Assembly (NCBI RefSeq): GCF_004331685.1
Contig: NZ_SJSM01000004.1
Coordinates: 414,995 to 478,994 of the forward strand
Origin: Pedobacter hiemivivus
Lineage (GTDB): Bacteria; Bacteroidota; Bacteroidia; Sphingobacteriales; Sphingobacteriaceae
Direction: 5' to 3'
DNA length: 64,000 nucleotides
This document shows positions 36,689 through 45,736 of this stretch, piece after piece. Under the pieces are notes generated by a model. The model was given only the letters and a program-made list of their open reading frames with translations. It was not told the origin of the DNA and did no database searches. The position numbers and the translations under genes were made by a program. The stretch's first letter is position 1; each line of letters opens with the position of its first letter.

Positions 36689-37582
36689 CTACTGTCTCAA
36701 AAAGGAGCGCTTAAGTATATTTGAAATCTTATTATATACTTTTCTGATAACACGACGATTACCGCTTATTGGTTTAAAATTTTTCCATGGTGTCATTGAT
36801 AAATACCTAAAAAACTCATCTTTATATACTTGCTTAGAATTATAGGAAGTAAATATAGGCTTGATATCAAGGAAATGTACAATAAATGGATTATCGTTTT
36901 CTTTAAATGCAAACCAATTCCATTTAGGATCCAGTTCCAACCACTTATTAGCCATTACAACATTTAATCCGTATTGATCAGGTAAACGAACATGCTCTTT
37001 ATACTTTGTTAATACGGATATAACTTCACTAGAAACATCTTCTTGAAGCCACTTTTTCGTATTAATAACTAAAATGCCAGAATTAAAATACTTTGTATCA
37101 GCAGAAAGGCCAAGTTCTTTATAATTAGATATCCCCCCCCATTCACAAGCTACGTTTAAACCAACATCTTGAACAGCGGCTATTGTATGATCGCCTAAAG
37201 GCAAATGCCATAGTTTCGATATATCATCCTGAACTATAGTATCTACATCCAAGTAGATCAACTTTTCAACATCAGCATCAACAATGTAGGGAGAAAAAAC
37301 CCTCAAATAAACTGTCCAAGGATAAGCCGAATTATCTATAGGCACTACAATGCTATCAGGAATTATCTCCCTGCTTTTAAACCATTTAAGTGTTATTCTT
37401 TTTGGATCTACAATTGTTTCTAATTTCGCACGCGTTTTACTCGATATGCCATCATCTATAATATGAAAATCTATATGCTCTTCAGTTTTATGATTTAATT
37501 CAATCGATTTCAATAATGCACCAATCAAAATTGCATAATGATTATCACTTGCTACGACAATGGATATGTTATTCTTTTTCAT
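36689..37582 (-). CDS. Glycosyltransferase family 8 (297 aa)
   Basis: LgtC/glycogenin-type retaining transferase. It has ISIVVASDNHYAI at the N-terminus, the DxD motif in LIYLDVDTIV (about residue 113), YFNSGILVIN and DQYGLNVVM, all expected of GT8 (galactosyl- or glucosyltransferases). A basic C-terminal tail may contact the membrane. Its neighbour at 37752-38633 shares the same motifs in the same order, so the pair appears to be a tandem duplication that has diverged. The 170-base gap between them suggests separate or weakly linked transcription. Confidence 0.88.
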   Translation of the reverse strand: MKKNNISIVVASDNHYAILIGALLKSIELNHKTEEHIDFHIIDDGISSKTRAKLETIVDPKRITLKWFKSREIIPDSIVVPIDNSAYPWTVYLRVFSPYIVDADVEKLIYLDVDTIVQDDISKLWHLPLGDHTIAAVQDVGLNVACEWGGISNYKELGLSADTKYFNSGILVINTKKWLQEDVSSEVISVLTKYKEHVRLPDQYGLNVVMANKWLELDPKWNWFAFKENDNPFIVHFLDIKPIFTSYNSKQVYKDEFFRYLSMTPWKNFKPISGNRRVIRKVYNKISNILKRSFLRQ

Positions 37583-37751
37583 ATTTTATAAAGAGTATTT
37601 TTTTGCTTATCCGCCATTCAAATAAAGAGAACACATCCCATATAAACCAAGCTATTGGAGAGATACAAATTTCATGCTATATCGTGAACTACAAGACCAA
37701 ATAAAAATAATGTAATAATTTATAAGTTTACAGTAAAAAGGAGATTATATG

Positions 37752-38633
37752 TTATTTAATTACGAACTGAACTTTCTGAAACATATTTTTTATCTTTTTT
37801 AAGTAACGACTAGATTTCCCAATCGGCTTAAAATTTCTCCATTGAGTTTGTTTCAGATAAAAAAAGAATTCTTCTTTATAATTATAGGAATACTCTTTAT
37901 AAATTGGTTTTCTATGAAAGTAATGTATCAAACTCGGTTTAAGGATGGTATTAACAGAAAAACAACTCCACGTTGGATCTATTTCATGCCACTGCCCAAT
38001 CAATGCAACATTTAAACCATACTGATCACTTAATGAAGCATATTTTTTATTATTAGCAATAGCATCAATAGCTTTTCTCGTAATATCGGCGTCAAGCCAT
38101 TTTTTAATATTAATCACCTGCAATCCAGAGTTAAAATACTTTTGATTTCCATCCAATCCTAGCTCTTTGTAATTTTCTATTCCATTTCCTATCGTCTTCA
38201 TTTTAGGACCAATTGTATCACTAATAGCTCCAATGATAGATTCACCGATATCTATATTCCATAAATTACTAATATCATCAAGCATAATCATATCTACATC
38301 GAAGTAAATAATCTTTTCAACCTGAGCTGGAATAAAATAAGGTATTAACAATCGCACAAGAATATTTAGCGGATAAGCATTATTGATGAAGGGAAGATTT
38401 ACATCCTTAGGGATTGCATTCTCCATCTCAATCCAATGCAGTTGGATCTTATCATGGTTCAAGGAATCAATAATTTTTACACGACTTTTTTTTGAGATAC
38501 TATCATCAACTATATAAACATCTATTATCTCTTCTTCTTTATGATTTAACTCAATCGATTTTAAGAAAGCCGCTAACAAAACAGCATAATAGTCATCACA
38601 TACTAGTACAATACTTATTCTTTTTTCCTGCAT
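37752..38633 (-). CDS. Glycosyltransferase family 8, tandem paralogue (293 aa)
   Basis: Same layout as the downstream GT8: ISIVLVCDDYYAVLLA, DxD in IIYFDVDMIM, YFNSGLQVIN, DQYGLNVALIG, basic C-terminal tail. The two share the ending pattern (Q-W-R-N-F-K-P-I in this copy, P-W-K-N-F-K-P-I in the other), supporting recent common ancestry. Family members add Gal or Glc to LPS or capsule; the sugar here is unknown. Confidence 0.87.
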   Translation of the reverse strand: MQEKRISIVLVCDDYYAVLLAAFLKSIELNHKEEEIIDVYIVDDSISKKSRVKIIDSLNHDKIQLHWIEMENAIPKDVNLPFINNAYPLNILVRLLIPYFIPAQVEKIIYFDVDMIMLDDISNLWNIDIGESIIGAISDTIGPKMKTIGNGIENYKELGLDGNQKYFNSGLQVINIKKWLDADITRKAIDAIANNKKYASLSDQYGLNVALIGQWHEIDPTWSCFSVNTILKPSLIHYFHRKPIYKEYSYNYKEEFFFYLKQTQWRNFKPIGKSSRYLKKIKNMFQKVQFVIK

Positions 38634-38827
38634 CTGTAATAAATAAGAAATTTCATTAAAATAATAATAACGAAAGTATAAATTTTGCGTGGATTATTGT
38701 GAATAAATATATCCGAAGAATGACATATAGCTCTTATTTTTAACTGTTAAGGTTCAATCATCAAAATAACACATTACTATTTACCGGCGTATCCTCTGGA
38801 AGTATGTTTTAAATAAACTATAAAATA

Positions 38828-38835
38828 TATATTTG
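38828..38835 (+). promoter_or_regulatory. -7 element TATATTTG ahead of the GT2 at 38879
   Basis: Exact TAnnTTTG match 43 bases before the ATG in the gap between divergent genes. The -33 region is only a T-rich stretch. Confidence 0.45.
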
Positions 38836-38878
38836 TTGAACCAAACAATGCCATACGAATTCGAAAACTCTAAATTCC

Positions 38879-39847
38879 ATGTGTTTAATTAGCATAATTG
38901 TCCCCGTTTATAACGTTGAAGAATATATTGAAAAGTGTATTTCGTCACTTTTACAACAGACCAATAAAAATTTCGAGATTATAATAGTCGATGATCAATC
39001 CCCAGATCAATCTATTAATTTGGCTAGTAAATTACTGTCAACTCAAAATGCTATTGCTTATCAAATAATAACCAGCGAAAAAAATGGTGGACTTTCTGCA
39101 GCAAGGAACTTAGGAATAAGTAAATCCAATGGAAAATTTCTATTGTTCGTTGATAGTGATGATTGGATAGAGATTAACACGGTACAAAAGCTGGTGGAGG
39201 CTACATCTACAAAAGACTCAGAAATGTTTTTTTTTCGAGTACGACAGGTTTATGGCGATAGTGATAGAGTCGACATACTAAAAAGCATTGAACCGGCTAC
39301 AATACATGGTAAAAAAGCCCTTTCATTACTTTTTAAGGGAAAATATCCTGCTCATATATGCAAGATACTAATCGATAAAAAATTGTTTAGTGATATTAAA
39401 TTCCCAGAGGGAAAAATTTATGAAGATGTACTAACATTACCATATTTATTGTATAAAACGAATAATGTTACTTTTATAGATGATATACTTTACAATTATT
39501 ATCAACGCTCAGGGTCAATAACTAAAAGTTATAATCCAAAACTTGAAGAAGTTATTGATCAACTTTCATTAATGGATCATCATTTTAGTGAAATTTTGAG
39601 CAGTAAATTACTTACCCAATTTAAAAGATACACGTATCTCACCTATCATGTAATAATTTGTCATACCATATATTACTCTGTAGACTTTGAAAAGTCGAAA
39701 GCAGTATTGCTGAAAATAAAGAAAGCATTAAGTTTAACTACTCTTCTAAAAATTACGGTTACACAACCTTCAAAAGCAATAGCAGACTTGATTCTCCTAA
39801 AAACATTTTCAAAATTATTTTATAAGAAATATAAATTTATTAGGTAA
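38879..39847 (+). CDS. Glycosyltransferase family 2 (322 aa)
   Basis: Soluble GT2 of the capsule/EpsJ type: ISIIVPVYNVEEYIEKCISSLLQQ-type N-terminus, IVDDQSPDQS, NGGLSAARNLG, LFVDSDDWI (DxD) and IYEDVLTLPYLLY. The last 100 residues are helical and basic. It is a single + strand gene between the GT8 pair and the flippase, which both run on the minus strand. The donor sugar is unknown. Confidence 0.88.
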   Translation: MCLISIIVPVYNVEEYIEKCISSLLQQTNKNFEIIIVDDQSPDQSINLASKLLSTQNAIAYQIITSEKNGGLSAARNLGISKSNGKFLLFVDSDDWIEINTVQKLVEATSTKDSEMFFFRVRQVYGDSDRVDILKSIEPATIHGKKALSLLFKGKYPAHICKILIDKKLFSDIKFPEGKIYEDVLTLPYLLYKTNNVTFIDDILYNYYQRSGSITKSYNPKLEEVIDQLSLMDHHFSEILSSKLLTQFKRYTYLTYHVIICHTIYYSVDFEKSKAVLLKIKKALSLTTLLKITVTQPSKAIADLILLKTFSKLFYKKYKFIR

Positions 39848-39868
39848 TAACCATTGTTAGATTATTAC

Positions 39869-41305
39869 CTATAAAGACTTTCTTACTTCAAGAATATCTT
39901 TTAAAGAATATTTATATTTGAGTGTGAGGCTTATGTAGATCACTCCCCCAATAAGAACCTGAGTGACGGTGTGATAAATACCTTCATATCCAATTAAAGA
40001 TTTATAGATATAAATTACAAATACCATAATTAGGCAAAAGAATATTGGTTTTATGATATTCTTCAAAAATTCTTCTATAAAATCCCCAATTAAATAATTA
40101 ACCATTTTAAAATTCAAAATCAGGCTAATTATATTAGTTATCAAAATACCAATAGCCACTCCTGTAATATGCCAGTATTTACCAAGTACAAATACTAAAG
40201 GTATTTTTATAACCAAAGTAACAATACTTAAATAAAACAGATAATTCGGCTTTCCTTTTGAATACGCGATAGTAAATAAAGGATGTGCCAAACAACTAAA
40301 GGCACTCACAAAAATAAAAATTCTTACTAATGGAAATGTTTCAGACCAGCCAGGACCATAGACTAATGGGACTACGCTTTCTACTGTAATATACAAACCA
40401 GCTAATAATGGATAATTAAAATAACTTAATATATCTAATATCTTCAAGTAGGTCCTTTTCAAAATAGCCTCATCATCCTTGATTTTTGCAATAAGTGGGT
40501 AAGCGACTTGCAGGATTAGCGGATTAAGCTTTGATATCGGATAATAGCCCAGTTGCATTGCTAAAGTATATATTCCTAAATATTTAGGGCCTAATATTTT
40601 ACCAATAATAATATTATCCCAATTACTTTGCACGAATCCAACAAATGTTTCGCCCAAATTAAACATCCCAAATTTCAAATGGGCTTTTATTTCCTTTATT
40701 TTAAAATGCAGTTTTGGAGTGAACAGATGTCGTCCATAATATATCTCTAAAATAGTTCTAATAGCATGAGTAACTAATCCTCCATATACTATTGAAAGTT
40801 CTTTATATCCTTTATAAGCTAAAAAAATCATTAGGAGGAAGCCAACTGCATTTCCAGTTATATCTATTATAGCAATTGACTTAAAGCGAAGTTCCTTTTT
40901 TAATAAAATAGCAGGAATTGATCCCAAATAAATAAAAAGAAATATAAACGCAGTAACATTTATTACTTTGCTCAAACGCGGTTCATTATAAAATGCGACC
41001 ACGAGTGGGGAAGCAAAATACACAATTATAAACATACTGACTCCCAAGAGTATATTTACATAATAAACCGTTGACAAAATCCTTTGATCAGTTTCTTGCT
41101 TATGAATAATAGAATTTGAAAATCCAAGATCAGCAAATGTCAAGAAAAATGCGATAAATACATTGCTCATAGCAACAATTCCAAAATCACTTGAATCTAA
41201 AAACCTTGCTAATATTGCAATTTGAGCAAACTGAATCCCTGTTTGAATGACTGTAGAAAGAGTAACCCACTTACCACTATTTATTGCTAATTTACTAAAA
41301 CTCAT
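39869..41305 (-). CDS. Wzx-type polysaccharide flippase, MOP superfamily (478 aa)
   Basis: Integral membrane protein with about twelve to fourteen hydrophobic segments. The N-terminal region (LARFLDSSDFGIVAM) and the segment ILGPKYLGIYTLAMQL are hallmarks of WzxC/RfbX-like exporters. It flips the undecaprenyl-diphosphate-linked repeat unit to the periplasm, where the Wzy-like protein at 48489 would polymerise it. It follows the GMC gene by 20 bases on the same strand. Confidence 0.88.
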   Translation of the reverse strand: MSFSKLAINSGKWVTLSTVIQTGIQFAQIAILARFLDSSDFGIVAMSNVFIAFFLTFADLGFSNSIIHKQETDQRILSTVYYVNILLGVSMFIIVYFASPLVVAFYNEPRLSKVINVTAFIFLFIYLGSIPAILLKKELRFKSIAIIDITGNAVGFLLMIFLAYKGYKELSIVYGGLVTHAIRTILEIYYGRHLFTPKLHFKIKEIKAHLKFGMFNLGETFVGFVQSNWDNIIIGKILGPKYLGIYTLAMQLGYYPISKLNPLILQVAYPLIAKIKDDEAILKRTYLKILDILSYFNYPLLAGLYITVESVVPLVYGPGWSETFPLVRIFIFVSAFSCLAHPLFTIAYSKGKPNYLFYLSIVTLVIKIPLVFVLGKYWHITGVAIGILITNIISLILNFKMVNYLIGDFIEEFLKNIIKPIFFCLIMVFVIYIYKSLIGYEGIYHTVTQVLIGGVIYISLTLKYKYSLKDILEVRKSL

Positions 41306-41325
41306 AATTTAGATGGTTTTCTAGT

Positions 41326-43020
41326 CTACAACTCTCCTTTATTCAATTGATCTACAGCATAATTACAAGCTCTCGCTGTTAAGGCCATGTAAGTTAACGA
41401 TGGGTTTTGACACGCCGAAGACGTCATGCAACTTCCATCAGTTAGAAATACGTTTTTCACAGCATGCACTTGATTAAAGCCATTTAACACAGATGTATTG
41501 GGATCTCTCCCCATACGCGCCGTACCCATTTCGTGAATAGTCGTCCCCCCTGGCTTGTGATAATTAAAAGAACCAACATCAACAAAACCAGCATTTCTCA
41601 ACATTTTAGCAGATGTCTCTTCAATATCTTTCATCATTTTGTATTCATTCTCCTTAAATGAAAAGTTGATTCTAATTAATGGTAAACCCCATTTATCCTT
41701 TTCGTATTCGTCCAAAGATATTTTATTCTCATAATACGGTAAGCACTCACCCCATCCAGCCATCCAGATGGTCCACTTTCCGGGGGCAGTTAACTTTTCT
41801 TTAAAATCTTTTCCAAATCCACTCTCCCCCTGTATATCCTCCCATCCTTCTCTTTCACCATCTCCTTGTATATTATATCCTCTTTTAAAATCTAAACCTT
41901 TGTCATTTTTTAAATTACGAAATCTTGGAATTAAAAAACCACAAGGTCTTCTCCCTTTATAATACTGATCCTTATACCCTTCGAACGTACCATAAGCACC
42001 GGCTGACGAATGGTGATCCATTAAATTATGCCCTAGCTGCCCGCTGTCATTGCCCAATCCATTTGGAAATCGTTCGGATTTTGAATTTAAAAGTAGAGCA
42101 GTACTTGCTATTGTAGACGCATTAACAAAAATTATTTTTGCATAATATTCCAAAATTTCATTAGAATTAGCGTCTATTACTTTAACACCAACGGCTTTCT
42201 TTTGCAAATCATCGTATAGAATTTCAGCAGCGACAGAGAAAGGTCTTAAAGTTAAATTCCCGGTTGCTCGTGCAGCAGGAATCGTGGAGCTATTACTACT
42301 AAAATACCCACCGAAAGGACAACCTCGGGTACACAAATTACGATTTTGACAAGGACCTCGATTGTCCCATCCTCTCGTCAGATTTGCCACCCTTGCAATC
42401 GTTAATACATGCCCCTCCTTGTCTTTTCGTAATGAATCCGCCAAATGTTTCTCAACACAATTTAACTCCATAGGTGGCAAAAAAACACCATCTGGTAATT
42501 GAGCTAGTTTTTCGCTTTTCCCACTTACTCCAATAAATGATTCAACATAATCATACCAGTATTCTAAATCTTTATACCGAATTGGCCAATCTACACCAAT
42601 ACCGTCATTCTTATTTGCTTCAAAATCTAAATCACTCCAACGATAGCATTGTCTTCCCCATGTTAGCGATCTACCACCAACCTGGTATCCTCTAAACCAA
42701 TTAAAAGGTTTATCTTGAATATATGGGTGCTCCTTATCGCTGACATAAAAATGTTTATTCTCAGGATTGTAAACATTACTCTGTACAGGATCAATCTGTT
42801 TATCTTTAATGGTATTATTAAACCCATTCTTAAAATCCCATGGATTAAGGTTTGCGGTTGGATAATCCTTTATATGCTCAACATCACGCCCCCTTTCAAG
42901 AAGTAAAGTTTTTAATCCCTTTTTACATAGCTCCATTGCGGCCCAGCCTCCGCTTATGCCAGACCCTATAACAATTGCATCATAAGTATTTTTCTCACTA
43001 CTTTTATCCGAGATATGCAT
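41326..43020 (-). CDS. GMC oxidoreductase with Fe-S-type cysteine motif (564 aa)
   Basis: FAD-dependent dehydrogenase. It has AIVIGSGISGG (15-25), LLLERGRDV, GGTTIHEMGTARMG with the probable catalytic His, and CQNPSLTYMALTARA with the paired Asn. C224-x5-C230-x3-C234-P has the same spacing as three of the four Cys in the 3Fe-4S-binding loop of Burkholderia FAD glucose dehydrogenase as I remember it, suggesting electron transfer through a cluster rather than to O2. It is preceded by a Tat-type subunit 3 gene with a 3-base gap. Substrate is probably a sugar or polyol. Confidence 0.87.
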   Translation of the reverse strand: MHISDKSSEKNTYDAIVIGSGISGGWAAMELCKKGLKTLLLERGRDVEHIKDYPTANLNPWDFKNGFNNTIKDKQIDPVQSNVYNPENKHFYVSDKEHPYIQDKPFNWFRGYQVGGRSLTWGRQCYRWSDLDFEANKNDGIGVDWPIRYKDLEYWYDYVESFIGVSGKSEKLAQLPDGVFLPPMELNCVEKHLADSLRKDKEGHVLTIARVANLTRGWDNRGPCQNRNLCTRGCPFGGYFSSNSSTIPAARATGNLTLRPFSVAAEILYDDLQKKAVGVKVIDANSNEILEYYAKIIFVNASTIASTALLLNSKSERFPNGLGNDSGQLGHNLMDHHSSAGAYGTFEGYKDQYYKGRRPCGFLIPRFRNLKNDKGLDFKRGYNIQGDGEREGWEDIQGESGFGKDFKEKLTAPGKWTIWMAGWGECLPYYENKISLDEYEKDKWGLPLIRINFSFKENEYKMMKDIEETSAKMLRNAGFVDVGSFNYHKPGGTTIHEMGTARMGRDPNTSVLNGFNQVHAVKNVFLTDGSCMTSSACQNPSLTYMALTARACNYAVDQLNKGEL

Positions 43021-43023
43021 AAT

Positions 43024-43599
43024 TTATTTTGTTGCCCATGATTTTTGATTAGGTGTTAAAGAGATACAGGCTGCATAGTTCCCAGGTATATAATCATAGG
43101 CCAAACCACGCGTAGCTCCCAACTGCGATAAGCAATAGCCATCTATAGTTAAACTTTTAAGTTGAGAAAAAAAAGATTTACCCAAAAGTCTATTACTTAC
43201 TTTATTAAACAAAGTATATTTATATACTCCCCTTTGCTCAAAGTACTCTAAAATTTTATTTCTATCATTTACACTGCAATTAAAAAAAGTCCTTTGAAAT
43301 TGTCTTTCAGTATAACTTTCGAGCTCAGTTAAGCCATTTAAAAATAAATTTTGCTCCACACTTGCAGTACAATTTAACAAAATGTTAATGATATAATTTT
43401 CAACTTTAGCTTCTTTGGCACCCGGTGTATCAGTTGATGGAATAATAGTTTCAGCTAATTCAGCTATTAATTCTTTGCGAGACAAAAAAGAATCAGGATC
43501 TATAGTATGATGGCAGTTTATCCATTTATAAACAGAAAAAGATGATGCACCAATAAAACTTAATCCTAATATACTTTTTATGGAAGTTCTTCTGTTCAC
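43024..43599 (-). CDS. Gluconate 2-dehydrogenase subunit 3 family protein, Tat signal (191 aa)
   Basis: The N-terminus NRRTSIKSILG followed by a hydrophobic segment is a twin-arginine signal. The body contains LIAELAETIIPSTDTPGAKEA, the most characteristic stretch of the gluconate 2-dehydrogenase subunit 3 family. Such proteins pair with GMC-type flavoenzymes and are thought to carry them through the Tat system. It starts the operon subunit 3, GMC, flippase. Upstream is a region of nested inverted repeats. Confidence 0.88.
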   Translation of the reverse strand: MNRRTSIKSILGLSFIGASSFSVYKWINCHHTIDPDSFLSRKELIAELAETIIPSTDTPGAKEAKVENYIINILLNCTASVEQNLFLNGLTELESYTERQFQRTFFNCSVNDRNKILEYFEQRGVYKYTLFNKVSNRLLGKSFFSQLKSLTIDGYCLSQLGATRGLAYDYIPGNYAACISLTPNQKSWATK

Positions 43600-43638
43600 T
43601 AAAATTTCGGTATTAAGGAGTAAATATAATTATTAACC

Positions 43639-43723
43639 ACCTAAAAAATTAGGTTTTAAACGTATTTATTTTTAATACCTAATTATAGAAGTATTTGATT
43701 TATATTTATTAAAAATACTTCTA
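43639..43723. repeat. Three inverted repeats in a divergent promoter region
   Basis: Between the divergent subunit-3 and GT2 genes: ACCTAA-AAAA-TTAGGT (43639-43654), GTATT-N7-AATAC (43662-43678) and the 11-bp TAGAAGTATTT-N16-AAATACTTCTA (43686-43723). The last two share the GTATT/AATAC core. They may be operator sites or RNA hairpins; I cannot decide by eye. Confidence 0.5.
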
Positions 43724-43735
43724 ACTATTATATTA

Positions 43736-44542
43736 ATGAGGCCCATTTCCATTCCAGCAAGCGTTTTAGAATACAACAAAAACTCTGATTCATTGAAATA
43801 CAAGATCCCCATTATTGTTGAGAATTTTAAAAAATTATTCAAAGAAACCCCAGATATTTCGATTGTAATCCCTGCGTACAACGAGGAAGATAATATTCTA
43901 AAAACGCTATACTCACTATCGAATACCAATACAAAATATAGTGTTGAAGTCATAGTTGTAAATAACAATTCGAAAGATAGAACTGAGGAGTTAATTAAAG
44001 CCACTGGAGTTATTTATGTGCATGAGGTCAGACAGGGAATTACAATTGCGAGAAACTCAGGATTAGCGGTTGCAACTGGAAAATATTTAATAAATGCAGA
44101 CGCAGATACAATCTACCCTTCTTCCTGGATTGATGATATGGTTAATCCTTTAATGCAGGATAATAAAATAGCGCTTACATATGGTCGTTTTTCATTCATC
44201 CCACTAGAAAAAACTTCAAGATTTTTATATTTTCTTTTTGAGTATTTAGCAGATACTAATCGAGTTGTAAATCGTTCTTTTAAGGAAGAAGCATTAAATG
44301 TGTACGGTTTTAATTCAGCTTGCAGAAGGGAGCAATGCTTAAGCGTAGATGGATTTAATCACCCAGCTGGAACCAATGAAGACGGCTGGCTGGCTATCAA
44401 ATTGAGAGAAAAAGGATACGGAAAACTGCATTGGGTTACGAAAAAAAGAAGTATTGTGTGGACAACCGATAGAAAAATCCTAATTGATGGTGGAATTAAA
44501 AAAGCTACGTTCGGACGTATAAAAAAATATATAGGTCTATAA
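43736..44542 (+). CDS. Glycosyltransferase family 2 (268 aa)
   Basis: GT2 with ISIVIPAYNEEDNILKTL, VNNNSKDRT, INADADTIYP (DxD) and NEDGWLAIKLREKG. The catalytic domain begins only after about 40 residues, an unusual leading segment for the family. It is a lone + strand gene between minus-strand blocks. It probably acts in repeat-unit assembly; the sugar is unknown. Confidence 0.84.
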   Translation: MRPISIPASVLEYNKNSDSLKYKIPIIVENFKKLFKETPDISIVIPAYNEEDNILKTLYSLSNTNTKYSVEVIVVNNNSKDRTEELIKATGVIYVHEVRQGITIARNSGLAVATGKYLINADADTIYPSSWIDDMVNPLMQDNKIALTYGRFSFIPLEKTSRFLYFLFEYLADTNRVVNRSFKEEALNVYGFNSACRREQCLSVDGFNHPAGTNEDGWLAIKLREKGYGKLHWVTKKRSIVWTTDRKILIDGGIKKATFGRIKKYIGL

Positions 44543-44557
44543 AATGTATTATCTTAA

Positions 44558-45736
44558 TTAGACTCCGTTGTTTCCATTATGTTTTGTCGCAACAGACCTA
44601 TTGTTTGCACTTCTGGCATACATAAGCGACACCAACTGGAAATAAATAAATTTTGGAATATTAATCAATGAGCGATATATCCTTTTATCAGTTGGATAGT
44701 TCTTTAAAGAAATGTAAAAACTAATCACAAAAACCACCAATGCGATCAGCCAAATTATTGAGTATTCCTGGCTAATGAATAAATTAGCAAACCCAAAAAG
44801 TACGGCCGAAAGAATAAACATAAACAATGGTGGTCTTAGTAAAATTAGTCCGAACAAAAACTGATTTACACTAAAATTTTTCAGTCCCTTATAGATTATA
44901 TCAAAACCATAACCAAAATACTTAAACCAAGTATTAATCCATCTAGAGCGCTGATTGATTAATTGTTCTGATTGCACAGTCTTTTCATCATAGACAATTG
45001 CTTCTTTAGCAAATGCAATGCGCTTATCTTTCTTAAGAATTTGCGCTTGCAAAACCTTATCAAACCCCGCCCCACTTATATCAAGTTCTCCTAGACACTC
45101 CTTGTATAAATCAACTTTAAAAGCCATACCCGAACCAGCCAAAGTAGCAGATGAACCCAGTTCAAACAAAATTTCACCATCATAAAAATGATAATATATA
45201 TCCCTGGCTGCATCTAGGCACGCATATGTAGAATTTAAATTTTTGGCAGCTCTTGTTCCTTGTACAGCTTCAAACCCTAAATCAAAAAAAACATTAATTT
45301 CTTTTAAATAGTTTGGATCTACAATATTATCACTGTCGATAATTGTCAATACATCATGTTTACGTTTAAAATTAGCTATTGCAAAAAAATGAGAGCGAGT
45401 ATTACTGGCCAAAACGGTTTCGGGTTTTAACAAGATTACTTTTTCATTTTCAAAATGAAGATTGGAAATATCACACTTATCAGCTACTATGTAAATTAAA
45501 TAATTAGCATAATTTAATTTCAAAATTGAATCTACAACTGCAGGTAATAATGTAGTTTGCTCATATGCCGTTACAATAATTGCATAGTCATTTTCCCTTG
45601 ATCCTTGAAATCCCCTCTCGCTAAATCTTTTTGATTTCCCTTTAATTTTATAAATTAGATACAATATAAAAGGGAGAACCAAATGATATCCAATTAAAAT
45701 CTGAACGATTATCCAAGATATTTGAAGAAAGCTCAT
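44558..45736 (-). CDS. Membrane glycosyltransferase family 2, cellulose-synthase-like (392 aa)
   Basis: An N-terminal membrane segment, then a GT2 domain with IIVTAYEQTTLLPAVVDSI, TIIDSDNIVDP (DxD) and NQRSRW, which matches the Q/RxxRW motif of processive enzymes. Two to three membrane segments follow. It overlaps the upstream GT4-like gene by 4 bases, so the two are translationally coupled. It could polymerise or add a sugar at the membrane surface. Confidence 0.85.
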   Translation of the reverse strand: MSFLQISWIIVQILIGYHLVLPFILYLIYKIKGKSKRFSERGFQGSRENDYAIIVTAYEQTTLLPAVVDSILKLNYANYLIYIVADKCDISNLHFENEKVILLKPETVLASNTRSHFFAIANFKRKHDVLTIIDSDNIVDPNYLKEINVFFDLGFEAVQGTRAAKNLNSTYACLDAARDIYYHFYDGEILFELGSSATLAGSGMAFKVDLYKECLGELDISGAGFDKVLQAQILKKDKRIAFAKEAIVYDEKTVQSEQLINQRSRWINTWFKYFGYGFDIIYKGLKNFSVNQFLFGLILLRPPLFMFILSAVLFGFANLFISQEYSIIWLIALVVFVISFYISLKNYPTDKRIYRSLINIPKFIYFQLVSLMYARSANNRSVATKHNGNNGV

